Notes: generated by a model from the letters alone, not told the origin. A stretch of 64,000 bases of DNA from Streptomyces albogriseolus (GCA_014650475.1 BMVA01000004.1:124001-188000); one strand, 5' to 3'; positions 52,559 through 61,837 are shown, numbered from the stretch's first letter. A program made the numbers and translations.

Positions 52559-52595
52559 TATTGCCCGGCTCCACGAGACGTGAAGGGGTGGTCCC

Positions 52596-53468
52596 ATGGC
52601 CGTGCCCGGTTCGGCCGTCGCGGACGCGTACGCCCGTCTGGCGGAGGCCTTCCCCGCCTTCGCCGTCACCGAACTCGGCGCCGGAGAGGCGGCCCCCCGG
52701 GGCGGCGGCTGGGTCGCCGCCGCCGACCTCGCCGCAGGCGGGGACGGACTGGACGCCTTCCTCGCCTGGGACGACACACAGGTGCGGCGGGACTACGGGC
52801 AGCAGGGCCGCCCGGACGTCATCGCCAGCTTCGGTCTGCACCGCTACGCCTGGCCGGCCTGTCTGCTGATCACCGTGCCGTGGTTCCTGCACCGCCGGGT
52901 CCCTCGCTACCCCGTGACGCACGTCTCGTTCGACCGCACCGCCGCCGGGCTCGCCGTCGGCCGCATGGCCGTACGCCCGGCCGGCTTCGCCTGCCTGCCG
53001 GACGACCCGGCCGCCGCCCTGCCCGGAGCGCGCGTCGTGCACGGCGAGGAGGCGCTGCGGGCGGAGGTCCGCGCGGCGGTCGCCGAACACCTGGAGCCCG
53101 TGCTGGCCGGATTCGGCCCCCGGATGCGCCGGCGCGGCCGGGCCCTGTGGGGCATGGCGACCGACGAGATCGTCGAGAGCCTCTGGTACGTCGCCCAGCT
53201 GCTCGGCGAGGAGGAGCGGGCCCTGCGCGAGCTGGAGCTGCTGCTGCCGGGCGCGACGAAGCCGTACGTCGGCGCGGCGGCGTTCCGCAGGCCGTCCGGA
53301 CCCGGCGGGGAGCCGGCCGCCGCCACCCGGGACCGGGTGAGCTGCTGCATGTTCTACACCCTGCGCCCGGCGGACATCTGCGCCACCTGCCCGCGCACCT
53401 GCGCCAAGGAGCAGACCGCGGCACGGACCCACGAGCGGGAGAAGGAGCTGGTCGGGCAGGCTAGTTGA
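52596..53468 (+). CDS. FhuF-like 2Fe-2S ferric-siderophore reductase
   Basis: A 290-residue protein ending in a Cys cluster RVSCCMFYTLRPADICATC plus PRTC, i.e. the C-C-x10-C-x2-C cluster of FhuF/SCO-type ferric-siderophore reductases. The body (IASFGLHRYAWPACLLITVP, FLHRRVPRYPVTHVSFDRT) is typical of the Streptomyces branch. It would release iron from imported siderophores in the cytosol. An iron box 37 bp upstream agrees. GTGGTCCC precedes ATG 52596 (GGGTGG as weak ribosome site). Confidence 0.86.
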   Translation: MAVPGSAVADAYARLAEAFPAFAVTELGAGEAAPRGGGWVAAADLAAGGDGLDAFLAWDDTQVRRDYGQQGRPDVIASFGLHRYAWPACLLITVPWFLHRRVPRYPVTHVSFDRTAAGLAVGRMAVRPAGFACLPDDPAAALPGARVVHGEEALRAEVRAAVAEHLEPVLAGFGPRMRRRGRALWGMATDEIVESLWYVAQLLGEEERALRELELLLPGATKPYVGAAAFRRPSGPGGEPAAATRDRVSCCMFYTLRPADICATCPRTCAKEQTAARTHEREKELVGQAS

Positions 53469-53483
53469 CGCTGCGTGGGACAG

Positions 53484-53526
53484 GGCGGGGCGGCCGGACG
53501 AGGTAAGATCGTCCGGCCGCCCCGCC
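53484..53526 (+). terminator. Long perfect hairpin after the FhuF-like gene
   Basis: An 18-bp perfect stem: 53484-53501 with 53509-53526, loop GGTAAGA. It starts 15 bp after the stop codon and has no T-tract, as is common in Streptomyces. Confidence 0.85.
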
Positions 53527-53752
53527 GTTGTGTGCGCCGGGGACGCGCGCCGCGCGGGGCCGTGAGGTCACGAGCACTTCACAATTTCCCCACCGCACGC
53601 GGGAAGTGTCCGCGGAACCACCCGTACGGGTAGTCTTATTCGAACTCAACTCCCGCCCCTCATGCGGCAGTTCGAGCAGAAAGCCGCCCAGGGCACCCCC
53701 CTCGCACTGTATTGGCGGCCTCTTGCCCCGAAACCCCCTGAGGGACGCCGGG

Positions 53753-53790
53753 ATTGGGCCACTATGGCGGGCGTTACGCCCTATCCCAAT
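53753..53790. promoter_or_regulatory. Nested inverted repeats before the DUF2637 gene
   Basis: ATTGGG (53753-53758) pairs with CCCAAT (53785-53790), and GGGCGT (53769-53774) pairs with ACGCCC (53776-53781) inside. They end 15 bp before ATG 53806, just before AAGGGA, so either a leader fold or an operator. The remaining gap 53527-53752 shows no gene. Confidence 0.45.
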
Positions 53791-53805
53791 GCAAGGGACC
53801 CCTAG

Positions 53806-54852
53806 ATGAGACTGACCGACATATCGCTGAACTGGCTGCTTCCGGGCGCCGTGCTGCTCCTGGGCATGCTGGCGGCGGTGGCGGTGCTGGCGCGCGGCAA
53901 GCGCTCCTCGGTCAAGGACACGAGCGCCGACGACTCGTGGGAGCGCAGCGAGGAGCGCCGCAGGCGCAAGGAAGCCCTCTACGGCACCGTCTCCTACGTG
54001 CTGCTGTTCTGCTGTGCGGCGGTGGCCGCCGCCCTGTCCTTCCACGGCCTGGTCGGCTTCGGTGAGCAGAACCTCGGCCTGTCCGGCGGGTGGCAGTACC
54101 TCGTGCCCTTCGGCCTGGACGGCGCGGCGATGTTCTGCTCGGTGCTCGCCGTGCGCGAGGCCAGCCACGGTGACGCGGCCCTCGGCTCGCGCATACTCGT
54201 GTGGACGTTCGCCTTCGCCGCGGCGTGGTTCAACTGGGTCCACGCGCCGCGCGGCGCCGGCCACGCGGGCGCCCCGCACTTCTTCGCGGGCATGTCCCTG
54301 TCCGCCGCGGTGCTCTTCGACCGCGCGCTGAAGCAGACCCGCCGCGCCGCGCTGCGGGAACAGGGCCTGGTGCCGCGCCCGTTGCCGCAGATCCGCATGG
54401 TCCGCTGGCTGCGCGCGCCCCGGGAGACCTACCGCGCCTGGTCGTTGATGCTGCTGGAGGGCGTGCGCAGCCTCGACGAGGCGGTCGAGGAGGTCCGCGA
54501 GGACAAGCTCCGCAAGGAGCAGGAGAGGCGGCGCCGTCGCGAGCAGGAGCGCATGGAGCGGGCCCGCCTGAAGGCGATCAGCCGCGGTCACCGGGGCTTC
54601 GGCGGCCGGGGCGGCGGACGCGAGCTGGAGACCACGGTGGAGCGGGACTCCGACGTGGTCGCCGCGGAGCCTGCCATAGCGACGCCGGAGGCGCTGCCCG
54701 CCCCCGCCCCGCGTCCCTCCCTGCAGCCGGTCCGCCGCTCCGGCGGTGAGGCGCGGACGGTCGATCTCACGGCCGAGGACGACACCCAGGCGCTGCCGCG
54801 TCTGGACAGCCTCGAGCGCAAACTCAAGGAGATGGAGCAGCAGTTCGGCTGA
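53806..54852 (+). CDS. DUF2637 membrane protein
   Basis: A 348-residue protein with four likely membrane helices (about 10-30, 65-85, 100-118 and 135-160: LLPGAVLLLGMLAAVAVLA, VSYVLLFCCAAVAAAL, LVPFGLDGAAMFCSVLAV, ILVWTFAFAAAWFNWVHAP), then a charged coiled coil (LRKEQERRRRREQERMERAR) and an acidic disordered tail. This is the DUF2637/SpdB-like family found on plasmids and conserved on Streptomyces chromosomes. The role of the chromosomal copies is unknown; no transfer genes adjoin it. Confidence 0.8.
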   Translation: MRLTDISLNWLLPGAVLLLGMLAAVAVLARGKRSSVKDTSADDSWERSEERRRRKEALYGTVSYVLLFCCAAVAAALSFHGLVGFGEQNLGLSGGWQYLVPFGLDGAAMFCSVLAVREASHGDAALGSRILVWTFAFAAAWFNWVHAPRGAGHAGAPHFFAGMSLSAAVLFDRALKQTRRAALREQGLVPRPLPQIRMVRWLRAPRETYRAWSLMLLEGVRSLDEAVEEVREDKLRKEQERRRRREQERMERARLKAISRGHRGFGGRGGGRELETTVERDSDVVAAEPAIATPEALPAPAPRPSLQPVRRSGGEARTVDLTAEDDTQALPRLDSLERKLKEMEQQFG

Positions 54853-54926
54853 CGTCCGTACGACTCGGCCGGCGCCCGTACGACGGCGCGACGCGGCGTG
54901 AGGGACGCGGTGGAAAACCGCCTCCC

Positions 54927-55346
54927 TCACGCCGCGTCGGCGTCCGCCTCCGTTTCCGGGCCGAGCGCGAACCAGACGGACTTGCCCACGCCGTGTCTCC
55001 TGACGCCCCAGGCGTCGGCCAGGGACTCCACCAGCACCAGACCCCGCCCGTTCGTGGTGTCGTTGCCCGTCTGCGGGCGCGGCCGGGGCTCGCGGGCGGT
55101 GAAGTCCCGTACCTCCACGCGCAGTCCCCAGGGGCCGACGTCCGCCGTGAGGACCGCGTCGCGGTCGGTGTGGACGAGGGCGTTGGTCACGAGTTCGCTG
55201 GTGAGCAGCTCCGCGACCGCGGACCGCTCCGGATCGCACCGGTGGCGTAACAGCTCGCGCAGGGCGCGGCGGGACTCGGCCACCGCCCGCAGATCCGCAC
55301 GCCCCAGTGTGCGCCTCAGCCGATCCGCCGAAGCCTGACTTCTCAT
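54927..55346 (-). CDS. ATP-binding protein, RsbW-like HATPase_c_2
   Basis: A 139-residue GHKL ATPase: N box LTSELVTNALVHT, G1 VEVRDFTAREPRPR, G2 GRGLVLVESLADAWGV and the end strand GKSVWFALGPE. Acts as a possible anti-sigma kinase or regulator-associated ATPase. Unlike the copy at 4103, it has no XRE/DUF397 partner nearby, so it is an orphan. The 217-bp gap to the right holds nothing recognisable. Confidence 0.85.
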   Translation of the reverse strand: MRSQASADRLRRTLGRADLRAVAESRRALRELLRHRCDPERSAVAELLTSELVTNALVHTDRDAVLTADVGPWGLRVEVRDFTAREPRPRPQTGNDTTNGRGLVLVESLADAWGVRRHGVGKSVWFALGPETEADADAA

Positions 55347-55563
55347 GACCCCCGCCCGCGTGCCGATGCCGATTCCCCCACCTGCTCGAACACCTACAGG
55401 GAATGCTTGCCCGGTCGGTCACACGGCAGTCATACGGAGCGGCCGTGAGCCGTTGTTGGCCGAAGTGCAACGGCCACACACCCGTGTGCGGGGCCGTCCT
55501 CCCGACCCCCGTGGCGAGAGGACGACCCCGGCTCTCACACGGTGGTCGCGGAACTCAGGAACC

Positions 55564-56232
55564 TCAGTAGAGCTTGGTGACCGCCTTCTTCGCGGTCTTC
55601 TTGAACGCGGCGAGCGGGGCGTCGTCGAAGTCGCCCATCTGCCCCCAGCCGACGACGGTCACGGTACGGCCGTCACGCCCCACGGACAGCAGGTTGACGT
55701 CCGTGGCGCCGTACGACGTCTCGGTGTGCAGGCCGTGCACCGTCGCCCCCTCCTCGACGGGCAGCGTGCCGAAGAACCGGCCCTCGGCCTCGATCTCCGG
55801 GTACAGCCGCTCCAGCCGGGCCGCGCAGGTGCGGATCTCCTTGTTCAGCCGGTCCGCCAGTGCCTTGCCCTTCGCGGCGGACCCGGTCACGACGGTGACC
55901 TGCACGGCGCTGGTGTCCAGCTCGGTGTGGAACAGGCGGTGCCGGTAGTCGTAGGCGGGCACGCCCTCGCCCAGGCAGTACGCGAGCTGCTCCGGGAAGC
56001 CGTCGGTGACCGGACCCGCGGTCCAGCCGGTCGGGTGCGGAGGCAGCTCGGACGCCGCCAGGAACCTGGGGGCGGCCGCCTTCTTCGGTGCGGACGCGTT
56101 CTTCTGTACGGACGCGTTCTTCTGCGCGGTGCCGCCCGGCGCGGCGCCGGCCTGTGCGGTGGCGGCCGCGCCCACGGCGAGCGCGGCGGCGGTGAGCGCG
56201 GCGAGTGCCGCGACACGGGTGCGGATGGGCAT
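55564..56232 (-). CDS. Secreted protein of unknown function
   Basis: A 222-residue exported protein. Signal peptide: basic PIRTR, hydrophobic ALAALTAAALAVGAAATAQA with A-x-A cleavage near residue 28. Then two short repeats (QKNASVQKNASAPKKAA) and a mature domain with FLAASELPPHPTGWTAGPVT and SYGATDVNLLSVGRDGRTVT, like the many Streptomyces secreted proteins of the sensor/DUF-type partner to lipoproteins. No enzyme motif seen. Divergent from the XRE membrane regulator at 56491. The 258-bp gap to it holds no gene. Confidence 0.65.
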   Translation of the reverse strand: MPIRTRVAALAALTAAALAVGAAATAQAGAAPGGTAQKNASVQKNASAPKKAAAPRFLAASELPPHPTGWTAGPVTDGFPEQLAYCLGEGVPAYDYRHRLFHTELDTSAVQVTVVTGSAAKGKALADRLNKEIRTCAARLERLYPEIEAEGRFFGTLPVEEGATVHGLHTETSYGATDVNLLSVGRDGRTVTVVGWGQMGDFDDAPLAAFKKTAKKAVTKLY

Positions 56233-56490
56233 GGGTGTCCCCCGTGGGATGTGCGTGGTGGAATGACGACACGTGCACCGCGACGGCCGGGATGGTCCGT
56301 CCGGGACGTCGGGGCGGTTCGCCGTGGTCAGAGCATCCGCCGCCGCGGGCGACCGGCGCAAGCGTCGCCGCCCGATTCCCCGGCATGGAACCATCCCAGC
56401 CCCTCCGACGTGCAGTGATACAGGGTGCCTGGGATGCCCTGGGACGCCCGGTCGAGGCGGACTCGGACGAGTGACGGGGAGACGGAGCCG

Positions 56491-57918
56491 GTGTCGGCAC
56501 AGGACGAGGTGACGGAGTTCGCGGCGCTGCTGCGGAAGCTGAAGGGACGCACGGACCGCAGCTACGGCCAACTGGCCCGCCGTCTCGACATGAACACCTC
56601 GACCCTGCACCGCTACTGCGCCGGCGACGCGGTCCCCGTGGACTTCGCCCCCGTCGAACGCTTCGCCGCCCTCTGCGGCGCGACGGACGCGGAACGCCTC
56701 GAACTCCACCGCCTGTGGCTCCGGGCGGCAGAGGCGCGGCGCCGGCACCGGGGCGGGGCGGCATCGGACGCGTCCGATGCGCCATCCGGCACGGCCGGCG
56801 CACGGCCGGACGCCCCGCGCCCCGGAGCCGCGTCGGGAGATGCGCGTCCACCGCACGACGACCGGTCGGCCGCCGCCGAGCAGGCGAACGATTTCAGCCA
56901 CGCCGAGGGACCGAGCGAGCACGACACGCATGTCGTGAGCGGGCCCGTGGGTCACAGCCACAGGCCCACGCAACGGCGCTGGCGGCGCAAGCGCGTGGCC
57001 GTGGCCGCCGCTGTCGCGTGTGCGTTGCTCGCCACCGTCGGGAGTCTGTCGTTCCTGCCGGACGACCGGGAGACGTCCGGGAGCGGGGCCGTCGGGGCGG
57101 CGGAGGGAAGCCGGGAGAGCGGTGCCGGGGACAGTGCGGGCCCCGCTCGGTCCGTCGCGCCCACCGGCTCCCCCTCAGCCTCGACGTCGCCCTCTCCGTC
57201 CCCTTCCCCATCCGCCCGTCACGGCGGGAACGGCGCCGCGTCCGAGGCGCCGCGTCCCACCGGCTCCGCCACCGCACCGGATCACGCGCCCGCGGGGCCC
57301 CCGCCCCTCACCTGGTCGGTGAACGACCACGCCTGGGCATACGGCTGCGGGCACGACTACGTGGTGGCGAAGCCTCCCGCCCAGGTGCCTCCGCCGCCCG
57401 CCCCGCAGGACGCCCGGACCTGGGCGGCCACGCAGGGCGCCGTGCACGGCGGGAAGACGCTGGTGGAGCTGTCGGTCCAGGGGACGTCCGACACCGCCGT
57501 CGTCCTCACGGCGCTGCGCGTCCGGGTGGCCGGCCGTTCGGAGCCGGCGCCCGGCAACGCGTACGCGATGGACCAGGGCTGCGGCGGCGCGCTGACCCCC
57601 CGCTTCTTCGACGTGGACCTGGACAAGGACCGGCCGATCGCCCGCGCGGTCGCCGGGAACGACGCGGGCACGCCGATCCCGGCGGTGCGGATGCCGTACC
57701 GGGTGTCCGCGTCCGACCCCGAGGTGCTGATGATCACCGCCCGCACCGAGGGCTGCGACTGCCGCTGGTACCTGGAGCTGGACTGGTCCTCGCAGGGCCG
57801 CACCGGCACGGTGCGGATCGACGACCGGGGCCGCCCCTTCCGCACCAGCGCCGTCGAGGGCCTGCCGCACTACGAGTACGACACCCTGAACCGCTCCTGG
57901 CGGACCGGGAACAGCTGA
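56491..57918 (+). CDS. Membrane-anchored XRE-type regulator
   Basis: A 475-residue protein: an XRE helix-turn-helix at about 10-60 (FAALLRKLKGRTDRSYGQLA, RRLDMNTSTLHRYCAGDAVP), a disordered Pro/Ala/His stretch, one membrane helix (KRVAVAAAVACALLATVGSL, about 170-188), a Ser/Pro-rich extracellular linker (SPSASTSPSPSPSPSARHGG) and an outer domain with paired Cys (AYGCGHDYVVAKPPAQVP, MDQGCGG, EGCDCRWYLELDW). The layout is that of one-protein signal transducers common in Streptomyces, with an N-terminal DNA-binding part and an external sensor. GTG 56491. Target unknown. Confidence 0.82.
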   Translation: MSAQDEVTEFAALLRKLKGRTDRSYGQLARRLDMNTSTLHRYCAGDAVPVDFAPVERFAALCGATDAERLELHRLWLRAAEARRRHRGGAASDASDAPSGTAGARPDAPRPGAASGDARPPHDDRSAAAEQANDFSHAEGPSEHDTHVVSGPVGHSHRPTQRRWRRKRVAVAAAVACALLATVGSLSFLPDDRETSGSGAVGAAEGSRESGAGDSAGPARSVAPTGSPSASTSPSPSPSPSARHGGNGAASEAPRPTGSATAPDHAPAGPPPLTWSVNDHAWAYGCGHDYVVAKPPAQVPPPPAPQDARTWAATQGAVHGGKTLVELSVQGTSDTAVVLTALRVRVAGRSEPAPGNAYAMDQGCGGALTPRFFDVDLDKDRPIARAVAGNDAGTPIPAVRMPYRVSASDPEVLMITARTEGCDCRWYLELDWSSQGRTGTVRIDDRGRPFRTSAVEGLPHYEYDTLNRSWRTGNS

Positions 57919-57924
57919 ACCCGC

Positions 57925-59670
57925 CTACGGGCGCGGCACGTTCCGCAGGTTGGAGCGGGCCATCTGGACCATCCGGCCGACCCCGCCGTCCAGCACGATC
58001 TTGGAGGCGGACAGGGCGAACCCGGTCACCATCTCCTTGCTGATCTTCGGCGGGATGGACAGCGCGTTGGGGTCGGTCACGACGTCCACCAGCGCCGGCC
58101 CCTTGTGCTTGAAGGCCGCCTTCAGCGCGCCCGCCAGCTCCTTCGGTTTCTCCACCCGCACCCCGTAGGCCCCGCAGGCGCGGGCCACGGCGGCGAAGTC
58201 GGGGTTCTTCATCGTGGTGCCGTACGAGGGCAGTCCGGCGACCAGCATCTCCAACTCCACCATGCTCAGCGAGGAGTTGTTGAAGAGGATCACCTTCACC
58301 GGCAGGTCGTACTGCACGAGCGTGAGGAAGTCGCCCATCATCATGGTGAATCCGCCGTCGCCTGACATCGACACGACCTGCCGGTGCCGGTCGGTGAACT
58401 GCGCCCCGATCGCCATCGGCAGCGCGTTGGCCATCGAGCCGTGGGAGAACGAACCGATGATCCTGCGGCGGCCGTTGGGCGAGATGTAGCGCGCGGCCCA
58501 GACATTGCACATGCCGGTGTCGACGGTGAAGACGGCGTCGTCGTCGGCCATGTCGTCCAGGACGGACGCCACGTACTCGGGGTGGATCGGCACATGCTTC
58601 TCCACCTTGCGGGTGTACGCCTTCACCACCCCCTCCAGCGCCTCCGCGTGCTTCTTCAGCATCCGGTCGAGGAACTTGCGGTTGTCCTTGGTGCGCACCC
58701 GGGGCGTGAGACAGCGCAGCGTCTCCTTCACGTCGCCCCACACCGCGAGGTCCAGCTTGGAGCGCCGCCCGATGATCTCGGGCCGCACGTCCACCTGGAC
58801 GATCTTCACGTCGTCACCGGGCAGGAAGGCGTTGTACGGGAAGTCGGTGCCGAGCAGGATCAGCAGATCGCACTCGTGCGTCGCCTCGTACGCGGCGCCG
58901 TAGCCGAGCAGCCCGCTCATGCCGACGTCGTACGGGTTGTCGTACTGGATCCATTCCTTGCCGCGCAGGGCGTGCCCCACCGGCGCCTTGATCTTCCCGG
59001 CGAACTCCATCACCTCGGCGTGCGCGCCCTTGGTGCCGGCGCCGCAGAACAGGGTGACCTTCTCGGCGCGGTCGATCATGTCGACGAGCTTGTCGATCTC
59101 GTCGTCGCCGGGGCGGACCGTGGGCCGGGAGGTGACCAGCGCGGTCTCGGGCGCCTGGTCGGGGGCGGGTTCGTCGGCGAGGTCGCCGGGCAGCGAGACG
59201 ACGCTGACGCCGGAACGGCCGACCGCGTGCTGGATGGCGGTGTCCAGCAGCCGGGGCATCTGCCGGGGGCTGGAGATCAGCTCGCAGTAGTGGCTGCACT
59301 CCCGGAACAGCCGGTCCGGGTGGGTCTCCTGGAAATAGCCGAGGCCGATCTCGCTGGACGGGATGTGGGAGGCGAGGGCGAGGACGGGCGCCATGGAGCG
59401 GTGGGCGTCGTAGAGGCCGTTGATGAGGTGGAGATTGCCGGGCCCGCAGGAGCCGGCGCAGGCGGCGAGCCGGCCGGTGACCTGCGCCTCGGCGCCTGCC
59501 GCGAACGCGGCGGTCTCCTCGTGCCGGACATGGATCCAGTCGATGGCGGGGTTGCGGCGCACGGCGTCCACGACCGGGTTGAGGCTGTCACCGACCACGC
59601 CGTACAGGCGTTTGACTCCCGCGCGGACGAGGATGTCGACGAACTGTTCCGCGATGTTCTGCTTGGCCAT
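57925..59670 (-). CDS. poxB: Pyruvate:quinone oxidoreductase (PoxB-like)
   Basis: A 581-residue ThDP flavoenzyme. The catalytic Glu is in IHVRHEETAAFAAGAEAQ, the ThDP/Mg motif SMSGDGGFTMMMGDFLTLV ends in ILFNNSSLSM, and the central FAD-like domain shows GAGTKGAHAEVMEFA and GMSGLLGYGAAYEATHECD. It converts pyruvate to acetate and CO2, giving electrons to the quinone pool at the membrane; the C-terminal PKISKEMVTGFALSASKIVL is the PoxB membrane-binding segment. Faces the XRE regulator tail to tail, 6 bp apart. Confidence 0.88.
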   Translation of the reverse strand: MAKQNIAEQFVDILVRAGVKRLYGVVGDSLNPVVDAVRRNPAIDWIHVRHEETAAFAAGAEAQVTGRLAACAGSCGPGNLHLINGLYDAHRSMAPVLALASHIPSSEIGLGYFQETHPDRLFRECSHYCELISSPRQMPRLLDTAIQHAVGRSGVSVVSLPGDLADEPAPDQAPETALVTSRPTVRPGDDEIDKLVDMIDRAEKVTLFCGAGTKGAHAEVMEFAGKIKAPVGHALRGKEWIQYDNPYDVGMSGLLGYGAAYEATHECDLLILLGTDFPYNAFLPGDDVKIVQVDVRPEIIGRRSKLDLAVWGDVKETLRCLTPRVRTKDNRKFLDRMLKKHAEALEGVVKAYTRKVEKHVPIHPEYVASVLDDMADDDAVFTVDTGMCNVWAARYISPNGRRRIIGSFSHGSMANALPMAIGAQFTDRHRQVVSMSGDGGFTMMMGDFLTLVQYDLPVKVILFNNSSLSMVELEMLVAGLPSYGTTMKNPDFAAVARACGAYGVRVEKPKELAGALKAAFKHKGPALVDVVTDPNALSIPPKISKEMVTGFALSASKIVLDGGVGRMVQMARSNLRNVPRP

Positions 59671-59736
59671 GGTGTCCGTCTGCCCCTCGGGTGCCGGAGA
59701 TGCCTGACGGGTTCCATGAATTCACACCGGGCGTGC

Positions 59737-61233
59737 TCACGCCTCCCAGACGGCCACGGCCGTACGGTCGTCGGCGTACCCCTTCACCCGTACCTGGGTG
59801 TCGGCCAGATACGCCGTCAGCCCCGGGGGCTCGGGACCTGACCACCGGTCGGCGAGGTGGGCGCGCAGTCCGGGCTCGCCGCGCAGCGGTTCGGCGAAGC
59901 CCGTGCCGCACATCAGCAGCACATCACCCGGGCGGGCTACGGAGGTACGGAAACGGAAGGGCTCGCGGGGCGGTTCGGGGGCCGGCTCGTACGGGCTCGG
60001 GGGCGTGGGGATGCCGAGGTCCATGGTGAGGCGGTCGCCGTCCGGCGTCTCGTGCGGCGGCGAGCCGAAGCCGAGCACCGGCTCGCCCTTCACCTCCGTC
60101 ACCTCCGGCTCGATGTCCTGCCACTCGCGGTCCCGTAGCCGGAACAGCCCTCCGGGGCCGACCCCGAAGAACACCCGGGTGCGGCACTCGGGGTCGCCGG
60201 ACAGCAGCAGGCAGCGCAGGGTGGCGGCGTAGTCGTCGGGGTCGAGGCCCTGCTCGGTCGCGGCGGCGCGCAGCTTGCCGAGGCCGCGGTCGGTCAGGCG
60301 GTGCAGGCCGGCCTTGAGGTCGGCGCGGCGGGCGGCCCGGATGTCGGCGGTGAGCCGCTCGTGGCTGCGGCCCACCGCCGCGCCGATCCAGCGGCACACC
60401 TCGGCGGCGGCCAGGTGCGCCCCCGGGGCGGTCCGCACACCGGTCGCCAGCGCCACCAGCACCAGGGCCCGCTCCCCCGCCCCGAACCGCGCGGTCAGCA
60501 GCGCGTCGCGGCGGGGCTCGCCCCGGTACCGGGCGGAGTCTCCGCGCACGGAGACGGCCCGCAGGGTGCAGGCGCCGTACCGGGCCCCGTCCAGCACGGT
60601 GTCCGGGACGAGCGCGTCCAGGTCGTCGGGGTCGGCGGCGGGGAGGGCGGTGGGTTCCGCGTCGTAGGTGGGCGGGCGGGTGCCGACGTAGGCGCGGGAG
60701 GGGAGCGGCGGCGGGAGCGGCCCGAGTCCGGACGCGCGGGCGGCGGCGGCCGCCTCGTCCTCCGGTTCGTCACCGGCCGGGGTGAAGGGCTCGGGCGCGA
60801 CGGGGGTCCAGGCGCCGTAGGCGGGGGCGGCGGTGGGACCGGAGGGGACGGCGGGGGCGGCGGTCGCCGCGTCGGGACGCGGGGGGTCCGAGGGCGGCTC
60901 CGGCGCGGGAGGGGAGCCGGTCGGGGCGCCGGTGCCGGACGACGGGGTGGGCGGCGCGGCCTCCGGTGTCGGCGGCGGGGTCCGGCGCTGGGTGGGGAGC
61001 AGCGGGGTGCCGGGGGCGTCCCGGGGGTCGGGGGCCGGCGGGGGCTGCGGCGCGTCGGCCCCCGGCCCGCCCGCGTTCACCGCTCCCGCCGCCGAGGCGA
61101 AACGGTCGTCCAGGGAGTCGGCCGCGGGCGCCGGCCCCGTGTCGTCGGAGGCGTCGTCGTACAGCTGACCCCACCAGTCGTCCTCGGGACCGGGACCGGT
61201 GGGCCCGGTGGGCGTTCCCCCCTGCTGACTCAT
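59737..61233 (-). CDS. PPM/PP2C-like phosphatase domain protein
   Basis: A 498-residue protein. The first 220 residues are Pro/Ala-rich and disordered; the C-terminal half resembles PP2C: SVRGDSARYRGEPRRDALLT in place of the usual R-G-x-x-R-x-x-N-E-D, ALVLVALATGVR, VLLMCGTGFAEPL and a final GYADDRTAVAVWEA with the D-D-x-x-A/x-V motif. Several metal-binding Asp residues are missing, so phosphatase activity is doubtful. Such proteins accompany Ser/Thr kinase systems in Streptomyces, but no kinase adjoins. ATG 61233 faces the DUF456 gene divergently. Confidence 0.7.
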   Translation of the reverse strand: MSQQGGTPTGPTGPGPEDDWWGQLYDDASDDTGPAPAADSLDDRFASAAGAVNAGGPGADAPQPPPAPDPRDAPGTPLLPTQRRTPPPTPEAAPPTPSSGTGAPTGSPPAPEPPSDPPRPDAATAAPAVPSGPTAAPAYGAWTPVAPEPFTPAGDEPEDEAAAAARASGLGPLPPPLPSRAYVGTRPPTYDAEPTALPAADPDDLDALVPDTVLDGARYGACTLRAVSVRGDSARYRGEPRRDALLTARFGAGERALVLVALATGVRTAPGAHLAAAEVCRWIGAAVGRSHERLTADIRAARRADLKAGLHRLTDRGLGKLRAAATEQGLDPDDYAATLRCLLLSGDPECRTRVFFGVGPGGLFRLRDREWQDIEPEVTEVKGEPVLGFGSPPHETPDGDRLTMDLGIPTPPSPYEPAPEPPREPFRFRTSVARPGDVLLMCGTGFAEPLRGEPGLRAHLADRWSGPEPPGLTAYLADTQVRVKGYADDRTAVAVWEA

Positions 61234-61354
61234 GCCCTCAATTGTCCACCGGACGGGCCGGATGAAAACGGGGCATCGGGAAAATCGCCGCCCCGCGCGG
61301 CAGTCGCCGCGCCGCCGATCTGCGCCGTCCCCCGCCCTCCTGCACCCTGGACAG

Positions 61355-61837
61355 ATGGGAGCGTGGGACCTCCTGCTCACCGGACTGGTGCTCCTGTTCG
61401 GTCTGTGCGGAGTGCTGGTGCCCGGGGTGCCCGGGTCCTGGCTGGTGTGGGCCGCGGTCCTGTGGTGGGCGCTGAAGGACCCGCAGGCGGTCGCGTGGTG
61501 GGTGCTGGTGGGGGCGACCGTGGTGCTGTTCCTGTCCCAGGTGATCCGCTGGGCGCTGCCGCCCCGCAGACTCCGGGAGGGCGGCGTGGACGCCCGGCTG
61601 CTGACGTACGCGGGCGGCGGCTCGTTCGCGGGTTTCGTGCTGCTGCCGGTGATCGGCGCGGTCCCCGGCTTCCTCGCCGGGGTGTACGTCCACGAGCGGA
61701 TCCGGCTCGGCCGCCGCGGGGAGGCGAAGGCCGCGGTGCGCACGGTGATGCGGTCGGGCGGGTGGAGCCTGCTGACGGAGCTGTTCACCTGCCAGCTGAT
61801 CGCCGCGGCGTGGATCGGCGCGGTGTTCTGGGGCTGA
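61355..61837 (+). CDS. DUF456 membrane protein
   Basis: A 160-residue membrane protein with four or five helices: LLLTGLVLLFGLCGVLVPGV, LVWAAVLWWALKDPQAVAWW, then the diagnostic GGGSFAGFVLLPVIGAVPGF and a last helix LIAAAWIGAVFWG. DUF456 members are of unknown function. ATG 61355 is chosen since the upstream in-frame reading overlaps the divergent gene's leader and is Arg/Pro-rich. Ends 19 bp before the convergent ogt gene. Confidence 0.85.
   Translation: MGAWDLLLTGLVLLFGLCGVLVPGVPGSWLVWAAVLWWALKDPQAVAWWVLVGATVVLFLSQVIRWALPPRRLREGGVDARLLTYAGGGSFAGFVLLPVIGAVPGFLAGVYVHERIRLGRRGEAKAAVRTVMRSGGWSLLTELFTCQLIAAAWIGAVFWG

Noticed and set aside
53806-54852. DUF2637/SpdB-like gene as a sign of an integrated plasmid
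   Set aside because: No replication, transfer, integrase or att site nearby; DUF2637 proteins are also ordinary chromosomal genes.
53461-55479. Long minus-strand frame across the DUF2637 gene
   Set aside because: Arg/Gly/Ala-rich shadow of two real genes; no motif and no plausible start.
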